Assembly: GCA_009193035.1 (NCBI GenBank)
Contig: SWDT01000157.1
Coordinates: 1-64,000, forward strand
Reading direction: 5' to 3'
Source of the DNA: Halicephalobus mephisto
Lineage: Eukaryota > Nematoda > Chromadorea > Rhabditida > Panagrolaimidae
Length of the DNA stretch: 64,000 bases
Part shown: in pieces, positions 12,247 to 24,749 of the stretch
How the letters are laid out: the number at the start of each line of letters is the position of its first letter
How positions within the stretch are numbered: the stretch's first letter is position 1
Notes under the pieces: model-generated
The model's database searches: none
The model's input: only the letters and a program-made list of their open reading frames with translations
Told to the model about the DNA's origin: nothing
Program-made: the position numbers and the translations under genes

Positions 12247-13186
12247 TTAACTTTTGTTCGTCCATTCATAAACTACTAATTCGTTCCCGTAATCCACCAA
12301 ACTTTTGGGGAGATCAGGAGGTACGGTAACACTCTTCTGTTCCCCATTGTAGCTCAGGATCTCACGGTGGTCATAACAATCAAGTTCAAGAAACTCCAGA
12401 CCAACAAACTTTGTATTCATAACTTCTAGAAACTCAAGCATATTTTCAAGGTTGAGAAATAATTTGGCACTAAAATCATTTAACGTCAACTTTTGAGTGA
12501 TTGAAAGTTAGGACTGCAAGGTACTAATTATAATAAATTCAAAACAAAAACCGACTTGATATTCATAGGAAGAATTGTGTCAATAAAGTTTCCCTCTATA
12601 TAACTGATAATCAACGAATCCATTGTGACAGAATCAGCTGGTAGAACAAGCTCAAGAGGAAGATCCTGCATTTCCAATATTTCAGTGTCAATGTGTATAC
12701 CGTTTAAATCCTCCAGTGCTTCAATCCTCATAATGGTATAATCGAACTTTCTGGATTCCAACAGCAGTTTTGCAGTCGGGAAACTATAACTATATAGTTC
12801 AAGTTCTTTGAAATCTAAAGGAATACTTATTTTTTATTGAGAAATAAAACTTACTCTGATTGTTTAATAATAAATCTGTAATATATGTAAAGCGTGCAGG
12901 AAGAGGATCATAAATACCAATGCCGACTCTTCTGATAGAAGGCAATGTCCATCGAACAACCCTTTCCATAAAAGGATGTTGGATATTTACCCTGATTGCG
13001 AAATCATCATCCTATGGTTTTAATCATAAAAAGCACACTCATCTATCAACTCACAAATGTCATGAACACTGTAAAGGGCGGCGAATCTGAATAACGAACA
13101 TCGTGGTAGCCTATTGCGTAGCAAAGATTAATCCTCTTCACTTTGTCTATAGCATTCTTTAAAATAAGGAACGACTGTGTAGGCAT
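12247..13186 (-). CDS. Leucine-rich F-box-associated-like protein, N-terminus uncertain
   Basis: Four minus-strand exons join in frame: 13055-13186, 12855-13011, 12552-12814 and 12247-12489 (264 aa). Introns are 41-62 bp. Donors are GTGAGT, GTAAGT and GTTTTT; acceptors are CCATAG, CTTTAG and a weaker CAAAAG. The protein is a run of short leucine-rich units (FKELELYSYSFPTAKLLL, LEMQDLPLELVLPADSVTMD, LDSLII-type strands, GLEFLELDCYD). This texture is like the C-terminal region of nematode F-box proteins, where it selects substrates for SCF ubiquitin ligases, but no F-box is seen. The frame stays open upstream of the chosen ATG into a SINE-like repeat near 13.2-13.35 kb, so the 5' end may have been lost to an insertion. 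Related fragments lie at 570-808 and 3336-3668. Function is inferred only by resemblance. Confidence 0.45.
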
Positions 13187-13254
13187 AAAGAACGGAGTTA
13201 AACTGGAACGGCCTAGACAGGATGCCCAAAGTTCCGCCCAGCTAGCCGACGCCT

Positions 13255-13350
13255 GAGAAGTGAGACTAAAGTGTTAGAGAGTCAGTCTTTGAGAAATTCC
13301 AGCTTCAGATCGGTCCGAGTTTGATTTCGGTCAAATAAAGATCTTTCCTC
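13255..13350 (+). repeat. SINE-like unit with tRNA-like head
   Basis: A D-arm-like AAAGTGTTAGAGAGTCAGTC is followed about 40 nt later by a B-box-like GAGTTTGATTTC, then an AAATAAAG tail. The order resembles the better-preserved SINE at 45943-46085. It overlaps the upstream side of the leucine-rich gene ending at 13186. Confidence 0.35.
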
Positions 13351-13741
13351 TCTTTGTTCTATGTTTATGTTAAGATAAACAGGCTTAATTGCTAATAGTA
13401 GGAACCAACAGTTTTCTGCTCAATCAAGGAGCTCCCAAGATGTCACTCCATCGACATCCAACCAACAACATTCCCTCTTATACTACATCTCTTATACTAC
13501 AGGACCAATATCGATTTTCGAGCACTATTGACGTGACATTAGAATTTTTTTCAATAGAAATCAGCCGATTCAAGGATCCATTAAATCCCATTCGAGTTTG
13601 CATTCACGATCGAAACAATTTCTAGACATTTTAGAAATAAATAATTAACGTCATTTTGTAATTATTTCGAAAAGAAAATCGACAACTATGAAAATAAAAT
13701 AAAATGTTTTTAATAAGTGTAATCTGTGTCAATGATAACTG

Positions 13742-13985
13742 TTGGATCGGACACCCATCCTTAATGGGAAGCGCAACCAACCGGGAGCGCTTGGTCCCGA
13801 ACGGATTGTCTTAGCACCGACAAGAGAACATACAGTTCCCCTTGGCGGAAAGTTGAGATATGTTTATTTATGTCGATTTCGACATAGTGTTTTTGTATTG
13901 TGCCTAAGGCATCTATTAAGTAAATCTTTCTATACTATTCTCCCTTCTCATCTAGACGTGGGTCACTCGGAGTGACGGATACAAC
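13742..13985 (-). repeat. Dispersed repeat with tRNA-like end
   Basis: On the minus strand 13742-13815 reads like a tRNA head: a GCGC-loop-GCGC D-arm-like hairpin, a CCCAT/ATGGG stem, then TGTCCGATCC. The adjoining part (13787-13930, containing CTTGGTCCCGAACGGATT and TGCCTAAGGCATCT) recurs at 15690-15815 inside an intron of the LRR gene. It is likely a tRNA-derived repeat family. Confidence 0.4.
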
Positions 13986-14317
13986 AATATCTTTGTTAGA
14001 ATTACAAATTGATTACTTTCAAAACAAAACAATATCGACGAAGGAAACCAAAAACGGTTTCAAATTCAGGTTTTGTGACTTACGAAGTATACCTAAATTT
14101 AATAAAAATTCTCTTTTATAAATCAGAAGATTGATATATTCTCTGAAAAAAGTATTTACAAATTCCAATAAAGTTGCAACTTTCAAGAAAAACAAAAATC
14201 TACTTTGATTAAATTTTGAAAACTTACTGAATAGTTTACAAAAATTTTAATAAAATAACGAAATTTTTTATGAAGAAAAATTGCTGGGAATTACTGGAGT
14301 TACAGTAACCTTGCAGA

Positions 14318-14600
14318 TGAAAAAGGCGTAAATTTAGGTTTTGTAACAATTGCGAAATCTAACAGAATCGTCACATTTTTATGAATATTCGACATTTGTG
14401 ACAAAAAATAAAAAATAATAGTGACGATTTTCATTTTTTACTGAACCAAGAATTATACTTTTTGTGAGTAAAGTTTATAAAAAACATGATTTTTAGTTCA
14501 GTAAGAACTACGAAATCTAACAGAATCGTCACATTTTTATGAATATTCAACATTTGTGACGAAAATGTAACAGCAACGATTTTATTTGTTTTTTTGATCA
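14318..14600. mobile_element. MITE family A, copy 1 and partial second copy
   Basis: The unit starts with GGCGTAAATTTAGG and carries AACAGAATCGTCACATTTTT and ATTTGTGACAAAAA. It ends near ACTTTTTGTGAG; a second partial copy follows at 14488-14600. The same modules occur at 15543-15976 and 16612-16917 and, diverged, at 32750-32950. It is non-coding. Confidence 0.5.
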
Positions 14601-15085
14601 GACATTTTTTTGCGTATATTTAATAAAAAAATTTATTTTTTCTTTCGGATATATCGATATTTTTCTTTATATTTTAATTATTAAAGTATTGAAATTTTTA
14701 TGATTATGAAGTAATTTTTCATATATCAAATTACGTTTTTTAGGATGTTACGTATCACTCGATTCGGCATTTCAAAATCTATCGTTATTGTAATCGATTT
14801 TTAATTTGTTAATAAATTTATATTTAATTTTTTTAAGTCCCAATTTTTCTTGATTATTTCGTAAGAAAAAAATTTATTAATAAATCCGACAATTCCTTTG
14901 GGACATGCCCCGTTTCAAACCAAAATTAGTAACAGGAAATTAACTAGTACTTTAAGATTTTTAAAAATACGTACTGTCAATGAAACCGATTTATACAAAC
15001 AAAAAGCAGAGTTTTTGAGGGATTAAATCATCTCTAAAAACTCCTAGCTTTTGAGCAGAAGATATTTGAGATGGCAAAATTAAAT

Positions 15086-18000
15086 CTACATGAAGTAGTT
15101 TGGTCTGTCATCGAGAGTATGGGCAGCTGGCAGATCCAAATCGACTCCCACTGCCGATGGGGCATATCCCGGTCCGTAAGCAGATGCGTGATAAACAGAT
15201 GCTGAAAAAAATTTATTTAAAAAAAATATATTTAAAAAAAATATTTTAAAAAATGTCAAAGTTGATTAGTCACGTCGGATAAAAAAAATTTGAAACGTGT
15301 CAAAATCGAAAAAATCTAATTTTGACAGACTACGGTTTACAATGAAAAAACAACAAACCTGCGGAACTAATAATTCTGTCATCTTCGATTTCCTGGTCCT
15401 TCAGCTTCTTCCTGCGATGACTCATACCGTAACGGATCAAGGCCATTAAACAGATACTAATCATCAAAATCGTCATGATGATAGCTGAAACGCAATTATT
15501 ATTGTTGAATCGGACAGTTTATCTTTAATAAAAAGTACAGCCAACACAAAAAAAGCGTAAATTTAGGTTTTGTAACAATTGCAGAATATAGCAGAATTGT
15601 CACATTTTTATAAATATTTGACTTTTGTGACGAAAATTGTAACAGTGACGATTTGTATTTGTTCGCCAAAAATTACACTTTTTTTGTGCAGGAAGAACTT
15701 GGTCCCGAACGGATTTCCTCAGCACTGCGAAGAAAATACAGTTTCTTTTAACAAATATTATGTTTATTGTATGTATTGAGTTTGACACAGGTTTTGTATT
15801 ATGCCTCAGGCATCTGCCACACAAAAAAGCGTAATTTTCAGGACAGTAACAAATGAAAATCGTCATTATTATTTTTAATTTTCGTCACAAAAGTCAAATA
15901 TTCATAAAAATGTGACGATTGTGTCACATTTCGCAATTGTTACGAGGCTAAAAATTACGTTTTTTTGTGTTAAGTAAATTTTCCTATTATATCTACCCAT
16001 GTCATCGTTACCCAAGCCACTCGACTTGACAAATTCAACAATTATAATTTAAATAACTTTTAAAATTCTCACCGAGAATGATCCATCCGACTAAGGATAA
16101 AGCTGTTCCACTTAAAGGAAGAGGGTTGTCAGAAATCGGACAAAAATCGATTGCCCTGAGGGGAGTTCCTTGTGGAGGACATCCGTTGATGGAAGACATA
16201 CAAGCAGCAACACATCCAGGCTTGTCAATGTCAATGTCGAGATTATCACGAAGAAGTTGACGAAACCATTCAAGTCTACTGTCACAGAGCCAAGGATTAG
16301 CACATGCAAAAATTACTCGTCTGTCGTTTGGAATCGGAAGGAAAGAATTGTCGAAAGTATTCAGTGGCATCGTCTGAAGTTGATTGTAGCTGATGTCAAG
16401 ATGCCGTAATCCAGGGAGATTCGCAAATCCAAGTGGCTCCACAGTGTCGATTCTGTTTCCTTGAAGATCGATCGAATACAGGTCATTGAGACCTTGGAAG
16501 AAATCGGCTCGAACCCTGAAATTTAATTTTTTTATTATCTGTTTCTGAAAATATTTGCATTTCATCCTACAAGGATTATCTTTGTTGTATTGGTCATTAA
16601 ATACACAAAAATGATCTACACACAAAAATAACTATTTTTGATACAGCAAGAAACAAAAATCGTCACTATTATTTTTTAATTTCCGTCACTATTATTTCTT
16701 AATTTTCGTCACTATTATTTTTTAATTTTCGTCACTATTATTTCTTAATTTTCATTACTATTATTTTTTCATTTTCGTCACTATTATTTTTTAATTTTCG
16801 TCACTATTATTTCTTAATTTTCGTCACAAATTCTAAATATTTATGAAAAATGTGACGATTGTGTTACATGTTGCAATTGTTATTTCACGAAAAGTTACAC
16901 TATTTTTGTACGTAACTGTCAAAAAGTTTTGGAAAATATTATTTTGAAAAACATCATTGTCCAGGTCGGAGGACCCGAAATTCTCAATTTAAAGGTATTA
17001 AAGAAATGCAAATTCCCTAAGTCAAACCAGAATCAGTGAATATTGACTCGGTTCGTCGGCGATCGCACAAGGACCACTTGATTGGGACAAATCCTGGAGA
17101 CACTTTTGCTTTGAAGAAAAGAGCATTTTACTGGTCAATATGTGCTCCGTTTCATCAATGTTGACAGTCAAAATTCAAAGTCAAAATTCGGACTTTCCGT
17201 ACTGACAATCTTAATGAATTTTTTCTATTTCAAAAATATGTTTAAATTAATAATTAAAATTTGGGTTTTTTGAATAAAAAATTGCATTTTTGAACGAAAA
17301 ATTCAAAATTCAACTTCGAACTTTGATTTTCGACTTTGATGAGATAAAGACAGATATCACGTTCTAAGTAGCAATTGACAGAAAGTAACTTTTTGAAATA
17401 CAAAAATTTACAAAGGTTATTAATATGAAAAATCCGAACTTCGAAGTCGAATTTTAATCCTCAACTTTAATTTTAAAAATATCAAAATTTAACGATCAAC
17501 TTTAATAAAACAAAATATTGATTTATGAATTTTAAAAAAATATACTATTTTAGCGCGAAAAATCTTAATTTTGATGTTTAACTTTTACTTAAATTTAAAA
17601 ATAAAAATTGATAATCAAATTTTAATTTTCAAATTTGATTAAAAAATATCAAAATTTAACGATCAACTTTAATAAAACAAAATATTGATTTATGAATTTT
17701 AAAAAAATATGTTGTTTTAGCGAAAAAGCTTAATTTTGATGTTTAACTTTTACTTCGAATTTTAATTTTCAATTTTGACGAAATGAATCGCATGTTGTTT
17801 CTTCTTTCAGAAAATCGGATAAATGATAAAATAAAAACTTACACTGTCAAACGATTCTTGTTGAGAACAATGGCTTGGATCAATGGGGTTTGCTGAAACG
17901 CTCCTCGTTCGATTGTATCCACAGCTGCTTCTGACATCTCCAAACGGATAAGATTGGGAGTATGAACGAAGGCATTGCTGGGAATCACGCTGATGGGAGT

Positions 18001-19886
18001 TTCACCGATACCCAGGGTTCTCAATTGGTTGACGTAACGGAACATTTCTGGTTGCCATGAGGGGAATTTATTTCCGGTTAAATACAAATACTGAAGATTC
18101 GGGACTCCTTGGAAAGCCTGAGGAATAATTACAGTAATCCCGTTGAATTCTAGCGAGAGAGAAGTCAAACTGGGAAAATCGAGGGCTCCAACAGGAACTT
18201 CGTTGATCTGTAATTTTTTCGAAATCAATCGGTAAAAATAAAATTATTAAAAATTAAAAACAAAAATTTTTATAAAATTATCTCAAAATGAATTTTTAAA
18301 TATTTCACAAAAATATGATTAATTTTAGCAAAAATTATTTTTTTTAAATTTTTACAATTTTTTAAAATTTCAAATATTTCAAAAAAAATTAAAATTTTTC
18401 GAAATTATTTTAAAATGAATTTTCAGATTTTCTAAAATACTGTAAAAACCCGAATTTAAATATAAATTATCAAAGTTATTTTTTTTTTGAATTTTTATTT
18501 GAGAATTTATTAATTGCAAAAAAAAAATAAAAATAAAATTTTTTCTCTAAAATTATTTCAAAAATTTTCAAATTTTCTAAAACTTCTAGAACATTGTAAA
18601 AAATAAGAAAAAAGTCAATTTCGAAAGTGATTTACCAGATTAACGGTTTTTTCTGATTTCGAAATACTTATTTTTCGCAAGAATTTAAAAATTCCAAAAA
18701 AAGTAATTTTTTAAAATTTAAAAATTCCAAAAAAAAGTAGTTTTTTAAAATTTAAAACTTTTAAAAAAACAAACCTGATTTAATCCCAAATTTAAATTAA
18801 TCAAAGTTTCACGTTGATTGACCAAAGCAGCACTGGGAATTTGAGTGAGAGCATTGGTTTCTAAACTCAATTCTTGAAGACTTCTCAGTGGACGGAATAC
18901 GGTAGAATCACTCATGGCCTGATCACTAAGACGATTTCCAGCCAATTCCAACTTCAGAAGAATATCTCTGCTCGCGAATTGAGCAAAACTGGTAGGTGGA
19001 AGTTCTGTGATTCTGTTTCTGTTCAGATACAGTTTCCTCAAGTTCCTCAGTTGGGGAATTCCAGTTTGGGGTACTTGTCCGAGTTGGTTATCAGTCAAAT
19101 CAAGTTCAACAAGAGAATCCAAAAGAGGTCCATTGAAGGCGTTTTCACTTATCTGAGACAAGGTATTTCTGTTCATCACCAATCTAAGAATGATGAAATC
19201 CTGGAAGGCATTAGCAGGAATCGTCGTCACAGCCGTATCCATAATCAACAAGGAATCAATCTAAAAAGTAATTTAAAAAATTTTTAAAATAAAACTTTAA
19301 AAATAAAATTTTTTTATAAAAATAAAAAAAAAACTTTACAAAATTTAAAAAATATATTTTTTTTATGAAAATTAAAAAAAAGAACTTTTTTATAAAACTT
19401 TTAAAATATATTTTTTTATGAAAATTTCGAATATAATTTTTCATGAAAATAGTTTTTCTTTGATTTTTAAAAAATTTCCCAATGAAATTTTTCGTTTAAA
19501 ATTCTATTTTTGTCGGATTTTTTGAAAAAGTTTTCGGTTTCTTTTTGAGTAAATAGTGACCAATTGGCAGTATTGTCTTGTGGACACTTAAAATTGCGAG
19601 CGGCTTTACACAAAAGGTAAAACAACAAATGGATTGTAGATCGATCATTGAAAAAACTTAAAAAATAAAAAAAATCGTTACTTACGGGAGTATCACGAGC
19701 ACCAGATATGGCTTGTAAGACGTTAGAAAGACTTCCAGCATTTTCACATATAATAGCCACTGGTTCGTAGATGGATGGAGCACATCTGCAAGGATCCTGG
19801 AGTGGTGGACATTGGGCAGAAGTCGATCCGACGAAGAAAAGCCCAATCAAGCCAAACAGGAACCCGTAGGAGGAATTCCGGGCCAT
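15086..19886 (-). CDS. Transmembrane leucine-rich-repeat protein
   Basis: Six exons join in frame (578 aa): 19686-19886, 18775-19260, 17843-18207, 16073-16515, 15359-15484 and 15086-15201. I chose the Met at 19886 because it gives a clean signal peptide (LFGLIGLFFVGSTSAQ); an in-frame Met lies 13 codons upstream. A Cys-rich LRR N-cap (CPPLQDPCRC) leads into about a dozen leucine-rich repeats (LDLTDNQLGQVP, LYLNRNRITELP, LSLETNALTQIP). A C-terminal cap with CANPWLCDSRLEWFRQLL and paired cysteines follows. Then come one TM helix (ALSLVGWIILAIIMTILMIS), a basic RRKKLK stop-transfer and an ~80-aa tail ending YFM. Length and plan fit nematode extracellular-LRR (eLRon) proteins; C. elegans PAN-1 is the closest in size that I can name, but orthology is not proven. 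It acts at the cell surface. The introns carry MITE and tandem repeats. Confidence 0.9.
15543..15976. mobile_element. Inverted pair of MITE family A copies around another repeat
   Basis: Inside an intron of the LRR gene (15485-16072). The left copy (15543-15690) starts AACACAAAAAAAGCGTAAAT. The right copy (15820-15976) is its inverted counterpart and ends ACGTTTTTTTGTGTT. Between them 15690-15815 matches the repeat at 13787-13930. The arrangement suggests nested insertion or an inverted duplication that captured the tRNA-like repeat. Confidence 0.6.
16612..16917. repeat. MITE family A copy with internal 22-bp tandem expansion
   Basis: It lies in the 16516-17842 intron of the LRR gene. The ends (CACACAAAAATAACT and ACACTATTTTTGTACGT) and ATGTGACGATTGTGTTACAT match the MITE family. 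From about 16660 to 16820 the module CGTCACTATTATTTTTTAAT is repeated around seven times with period close to 22 bp, so a minisatellite has grown inside a MITE. Confidence 0.65.
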
Positions 19887-21254
19887 GATGGAAAACGATA
19901 AAATTGGCCAAAATCTGATCGACAATAAACCCGAGGATTTGGTGAACTAAAACAAATTTAAAAATCAAGTTTCATTTATAACCAGAAAATTTTAATCGCG
20001 AAAAATAATTTCACAATCACTAACAACTACCATGGTTGAAAAATGCGGATTCCAGTTGGTTAGGTAAAAAACGAAGCAATGAGTAAACGTTCGTGGTTCA
20101 TTTTTCTCGAGGATTTGCGCCCTGAGGCAATGATGTGGTCTTTCCATGTGCACACATGAAAGAACGACTCAGTTAAAGGATAGTAGTCACCGATTTCGTC
20201 GATGGACTGTCGGGAATGCTGGTTCTTTTGCCTCTCATTCGCCGCAAGCGTTGATGTTAGTCAACGAATCCACAACTATCGAAATAAAACAGAATCGAGG
20301 ACAAACAATGTATATCGAAGGCGTTAAGAGTGTCCATCTATCCTGGTCTCGTTGACGGCTCTCGGCTAAGCTAGCGGGAGATGAAGTCCGCGAGACTCGT
20401 TGAGCACGTTGACCAGTACTCCATCGGGGGATCCAGAGGAGGGGCTTGTTCTTTTTCGAAAGTTTCCTCATCCTTGTTCAAGTAGAAAGAAAATCATCTG
20501 TATGCTTTTGTGCTTGAGAAGATTCTCCCCGAAAAAACTCAGATCGGAAGTTTTGAGAAATTTTCAAAAAAGATGTTCTTGAAAAAAGTTCCAGCTTCCG
20601 TATATCCGTCGTTTCAGTCATTCCGGTACTTGAGATAATGAGTGGACACTACTCCGTAATTCAGATTTGCATTGGCAGAGTTTCGAAACTGTCAACTGTT
20701 TTCGGGCAAACTTCAAGTGGACATTGCGGAAATCTCACAAGTACCCGATTTGTTGGTTAAACTTTGTCTTCTATATTAGCTTTAATAAAGTCGATATCGA
20801 ACAGATGGATTACTCCAAGAACTTTTGCGTGATTTTTCCATGTTTATTGAAATACAAATCCATTGACCGACCGGTTTCTTTTTTGTAACAGCACATTTCT
20901 GTCTCGGAATCCACGCTTTTGTTTGCATTCGATGGACGACGAATTGGACTGGAAAAATGTCCAGGTGAAAAGTAGATTACATCAGCTTCTGCAGGAGCAT
21001 TAATGAGGAAATACGGTACGAGCAAGTCGGATTAGAATCTCGACGAAAAATCACCTGAGGCAAAATCGTAAAGCATCTAAAAAAATTTTACAAAAAAGTC
21101 TGTACAGCGACATTTGTTTCAATTCTGACAATTGCAATTCAAAAAAATTAAAAACAGAAAATCATTTTAAATAACTCTGTATTTTTATATGGAATTTCAC
21201 AAGCCATAATAAGTATATTTCCATTTTTACAGAACTCTAAAATAGTTTTAGATG

Positions 21255-21900
21255 TCCTTAGAATTGGAAACTAGTCACCAGAATCCGGGATTCTAAGAAT
21301 TAAATGTCGATTCTGATTTAGATTTTGAATTTACAGATCTGATTATATCATGATAAATATTTTTTCAGTTCTAATAACAGAATAAAAAAGTTAATGTTTG
21401 CTATATAAATAGGTGAAATACAAGTGTTACACAACCCAGAATTCCGGATTCTGAAGATCAACTATTGATTCTGACTTCAGATTCCGAATTTACAGACCTG
21501 ATTATATCGTTATAAGTATGTTTTGTTCAGTTCTAACTGTGTAATTGAACCATAAATGTTTGCTATATAAATAGGTGAAATACAAGTGTTACACAACCCA
21601 GAATTCCGGATTTTGAAGATCAACTGTTGATTCTGACTTCAGATTCCGAATTTACAGACCTGATTATATCGTTATAAGTATGTTTTGTTCAGTTCTAACT
21701 GTGTAATTGAACCATAAATGTTTGCTATATAAATAGGTGAAATACAAGTGTTTCACAACCCAAAATTCCGGATTTTGAAGATCAACTGTTGATTCTGACT
21801 TCAGATTCCGAATTTGCAGGTTCGATTACCCTATTGTAAACACTTTTTGTTCGATTACAATTGTAGGATTAAAGCATAAATGTCTAATACACAAATATCG
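21255..21900. repeat. 162-bp tandem satellite
   Basis: CAAGTGTTACACAACCCAGA starts units at 21421 and 21583, with CAAGTGTTTCACAACCCAAA at 21745; spacing is exactly 162 bp. A more diverged unit precedes them. The unit contains GATTCTGACTTCAGATTCCG. A diverged two-unit array of the same family sits in a cadherin intron at 31740-32040. Confidence 0.8.
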
Positions 21901-22828
21901 CACAACGAAAAATTTCACTTGATTGAATATATGAAATTCTGAAAGAATCTATCTTAAGCATCTATAGAAGGATTATCCTGACATGTGGTCGGCGAAGGGA
22001 TTCTTTATGGATACAAGACTTGGAAGGAACACCTGTCGCTGTTTTCACTCACGTCTGTCGCTCCGGAGCTGGAAAATTGAAGGTGGCTTTGAATCCCCCG
22101 AAAAAGCTGCTGGGCCAATTTCGGATTTCGTTTTTGACAGAAGAATAGGCAAATGACTGGCCATGGCACATTGAAATGGGATCAATCGAAGCAACGAAAG
22201 GTAATAACGGTCGCAAATGCATTTATGTTGCGCAGAAGCTTAGCTCCTTGGCAATTGATTCAAAACAAAATATAAATATGGAAATTTCGTCCATATTATA
22301 TAGATCCTCATGATTTATCGCCCATAGATATTAATATAATTCTTATTTTTGATTACCGTAGTTGCTTAGTAACGAACTTTAAACATAAATATAAATATAA
22401 AACTTTAACTATATTACTCCAACTCTGATTCTTTCTTAGTTCTAATTACTATTTAAATTTTCTTATTTTTCATCGAAATTTTTTCATAATTTATTTAAAA
22501 TATATAAAAATTAATCATATTATTAAAATTCATATATCGCCTAAGTTGTTTAAATATAAATATATAAAAATCAACTATATTATTGTAATTCATATATCTT
22601 TTAAATCATAGACATTTATACCTATTTTTATTTTTTTAATTTTTAAATATTTTCATAACTGATTCTAAATATAAATATACAAAAATTAATCATATTATTA
22701 AAATTCATATATTGTCTAAGTTATCTAAATATAAATATATAAAAATTAATTATATTATTGTAATTCATTTATTTCCTAAGTCAAAAGTATTTATATACAT
22801 TTTTATTTTTTTTGTTTTTTAAATTTTT

Positions 22829-23171
22829 GTGACTGATTTCATATTTGAAATCCCCAATGACACTAATCCTACTTTGATTTTTTCGGGTCATGAACACTGT
22901 TATAACCCCCTTCGAAATTTTTATTATCATTTTATTACTTTAGCGAATTTTGAATCGATTAATAATTATCTCAATTACACTGATCATCTCGAAAATTCAT
23001 TGTTCGTTTCTGGAACAGTTGGATCTTCTTGTGTCAAATCAGTGACAGAGAACTATCCATTTCTCACCTGTCCGTAAAAAATCACCATCTTCAGAGGATA
23101 GTCCATTTCAACGAAGGGAAGAATTTTCTGCAATCTACTGGAATCCACAAAGTGCCTCCATTGTGACCTAA
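22829..23171 (+). pseudogene. Metallophosphoesterase-like remnant
   Basis: An 82-codon ORF contains PTLIFSGHEHCYN, which fits the GHxH metal-binding motif of calcineurin-like phosphoesterases, and LFVSGTVGSS downstream. After its stop, a second frame (23097-23171) reads SPFQRREEFSAIYWNPQSAS. The two are separated by a gap too short to be an intron (about 21 bp). No upstream catalytic motifs (GDxHG, GNHE) were found. It is best read as a broken gene; a Cdc1/MPPE1-type origin is possible but unproven. Confidence 0.3.
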
Positions 23172-24749
23172 TTATCGGATTGTCTTTTCTGTCGGTTTCA
23201 CCTTGTTCTTTTTTGGACAAAACACTTGAGTTTTTTTATTATTCATATATATACACTTTTTTGAATTTAAATATTTAAAAAAAATAAAAATTTATTTTTT
23301 AAATTTAAAAAAAATAAAAATTTATTTTTTAAAATTAAATAAAAATCAAAATTTATTTTTTAGATATTTTTATTTTTTTCATAAAAATTGAAAGTTTTAT
23401 TTTTTATGTAAAAATTTCTATTTTTTGTAAAATTTTTAATTTTTATTTTTGTAAAACTCAATTTTTATTTTTTTAATGAAAATTTAATTTATATTTTTCA
23501 TAAAATTTGAAATTCTTTTATAAAAATTTAGATTTTATTTTTTGTAAAAATTTAATTATTATTTTTTTTTTATAAAAATAGAAATTTTTATTTTTCTTGA
23601 AATTTTAAATTTTTTTTGCTCAATTACTGTCTTGAAACGATTTACTTTTTTTCGCAGAGTAATTGTTCGTGTTATTTTTTCTGGAATTCCCATATCCAAG
23701 AACGGATTACCTCAATCCCATTGCGTAACGACAAAAACCAAAATTTTCTTTTTGGAATTTTTCTTTAATCAGCCGAACATGCCCCAAATGACTGTTCTCG
23801 ATCTCCCGTGGATTTGTGCCGCTCTTCTGAAAGGAATTTTTATCTCGATCCAATTTCCCTCTCGATCATTCTTTTCTTGAAGAAAATCCAAAAGATCCAT
23901 TTTGAAATTTCCAAAAAATTTCGAAACGAAAGCGAAAACATTTTTTTTGAAAATTCTTATTAAAAATTTTCTTTTTCGAAGTGAATTTACACGTTTCCGC
24001 TACGTATCGGCGAGTCAATCAAATCCAAAAATTAAAGTTTCTTTTCGCTTTCGTTGAGGATCGACAGGATACCGTCAGCCATAATAAGGTATCCGGATTT
24101 TGCACTTTTTCTTCCATTCTGGTCTTTGGTTTAAAAAAAATTGATTCGAATTATTTTAGAAATATTTTAAAATTTTGAAATTTATGCTTTAAAAAAAATT
24201 AATTTAATTATTTTAAAAATATTTTAAAATATCTAAATATAAGTTTTAAAAAAAATTACTTAAACTATTTTAAAAATACTTAAAAATTTCGAAACTCAAG
24301 TTTAAAAAAAATTATTTTAGAAATATTTTGAAATTTATGCTTTAAAAAAAATTAATTTAAAAATATTTTAAAATTTCTAAATTTAAGCTAAAAAAAATTA
24401 TTTTAATTATTTTAAAAATATTTAAAAATTTAAAAATTTATGTTTAAAGAAAATTAATTTAAAAATATTTAAAAATTTAAAAATTTATGTTTAAAGAAAA
24501 ATTTATTTTAATTATTTTAGAAATATTTTAAAATTTTATTAAAATTATTTTTTGGTTAAATTTCTGAAAATTCGTGTTGGGACATCTTTAACGAGTTTTA
24601 TTTTTTAATAATTTAGGATTTTCAGAAAAGTTAACGGTGTTCATTTTTTTCAATGTTTGTCTAATATACGTATTTGATTGGAGTCGTTAATTTTATTGCC
24701 GTTGACTTGCTCAATTATCCTGGAAAATCCCACTTTTGTATTTTTGAAA

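Larger units (their letters stand above)
13187..15085. other. Repeat-rich spacer
   Basis: No gene is supported. The stretch contains a SINE-like unit (13255-13350), a longer repeat with a tRNA-like end (13742-13985) and a MITE-family copy (14318-14600). A block near 14700-14780 has a diverged match near 58395-58480. The 78-codon ORF at 13389-13625 shows no family features. Confidence 0.5.
19887..24749. other. Long divergent spacer between the LRR and cadherin genes
   Basis: These two genes are transcribed away from each other. The first 1.1 kb is less AT-rich than the rest (for example near 20350-20460) and may carry promoter sequence, but no element can be named. A 162-bp satellite (21255-21900) and a metallophosphoesterase-like remnant (22829-23171) follow. 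22250-22820 and 23220-24540 are A/T simple sequence with no coding potential. Short ORFs at 20146-20355, 20667-20888 and 23632-23880 lack family features. Confidence 0.5.

Noticed and set aside
12069..12269. 66-codon minus-strand ORF after the leucine-rich gene
   Set aside because: Overlaps the last exon in another frame and needs an impossible 17-bp intron to be joined; could be old coding sequence but is not supported.
23632..23880. 82-codon plus-strand ORF before the cadherin
   Set aside because: An acceptor-like CGCAG precedes it, but the frame has no family features and could not be joined to the metallophosphoesterase remnant or the cadherin.
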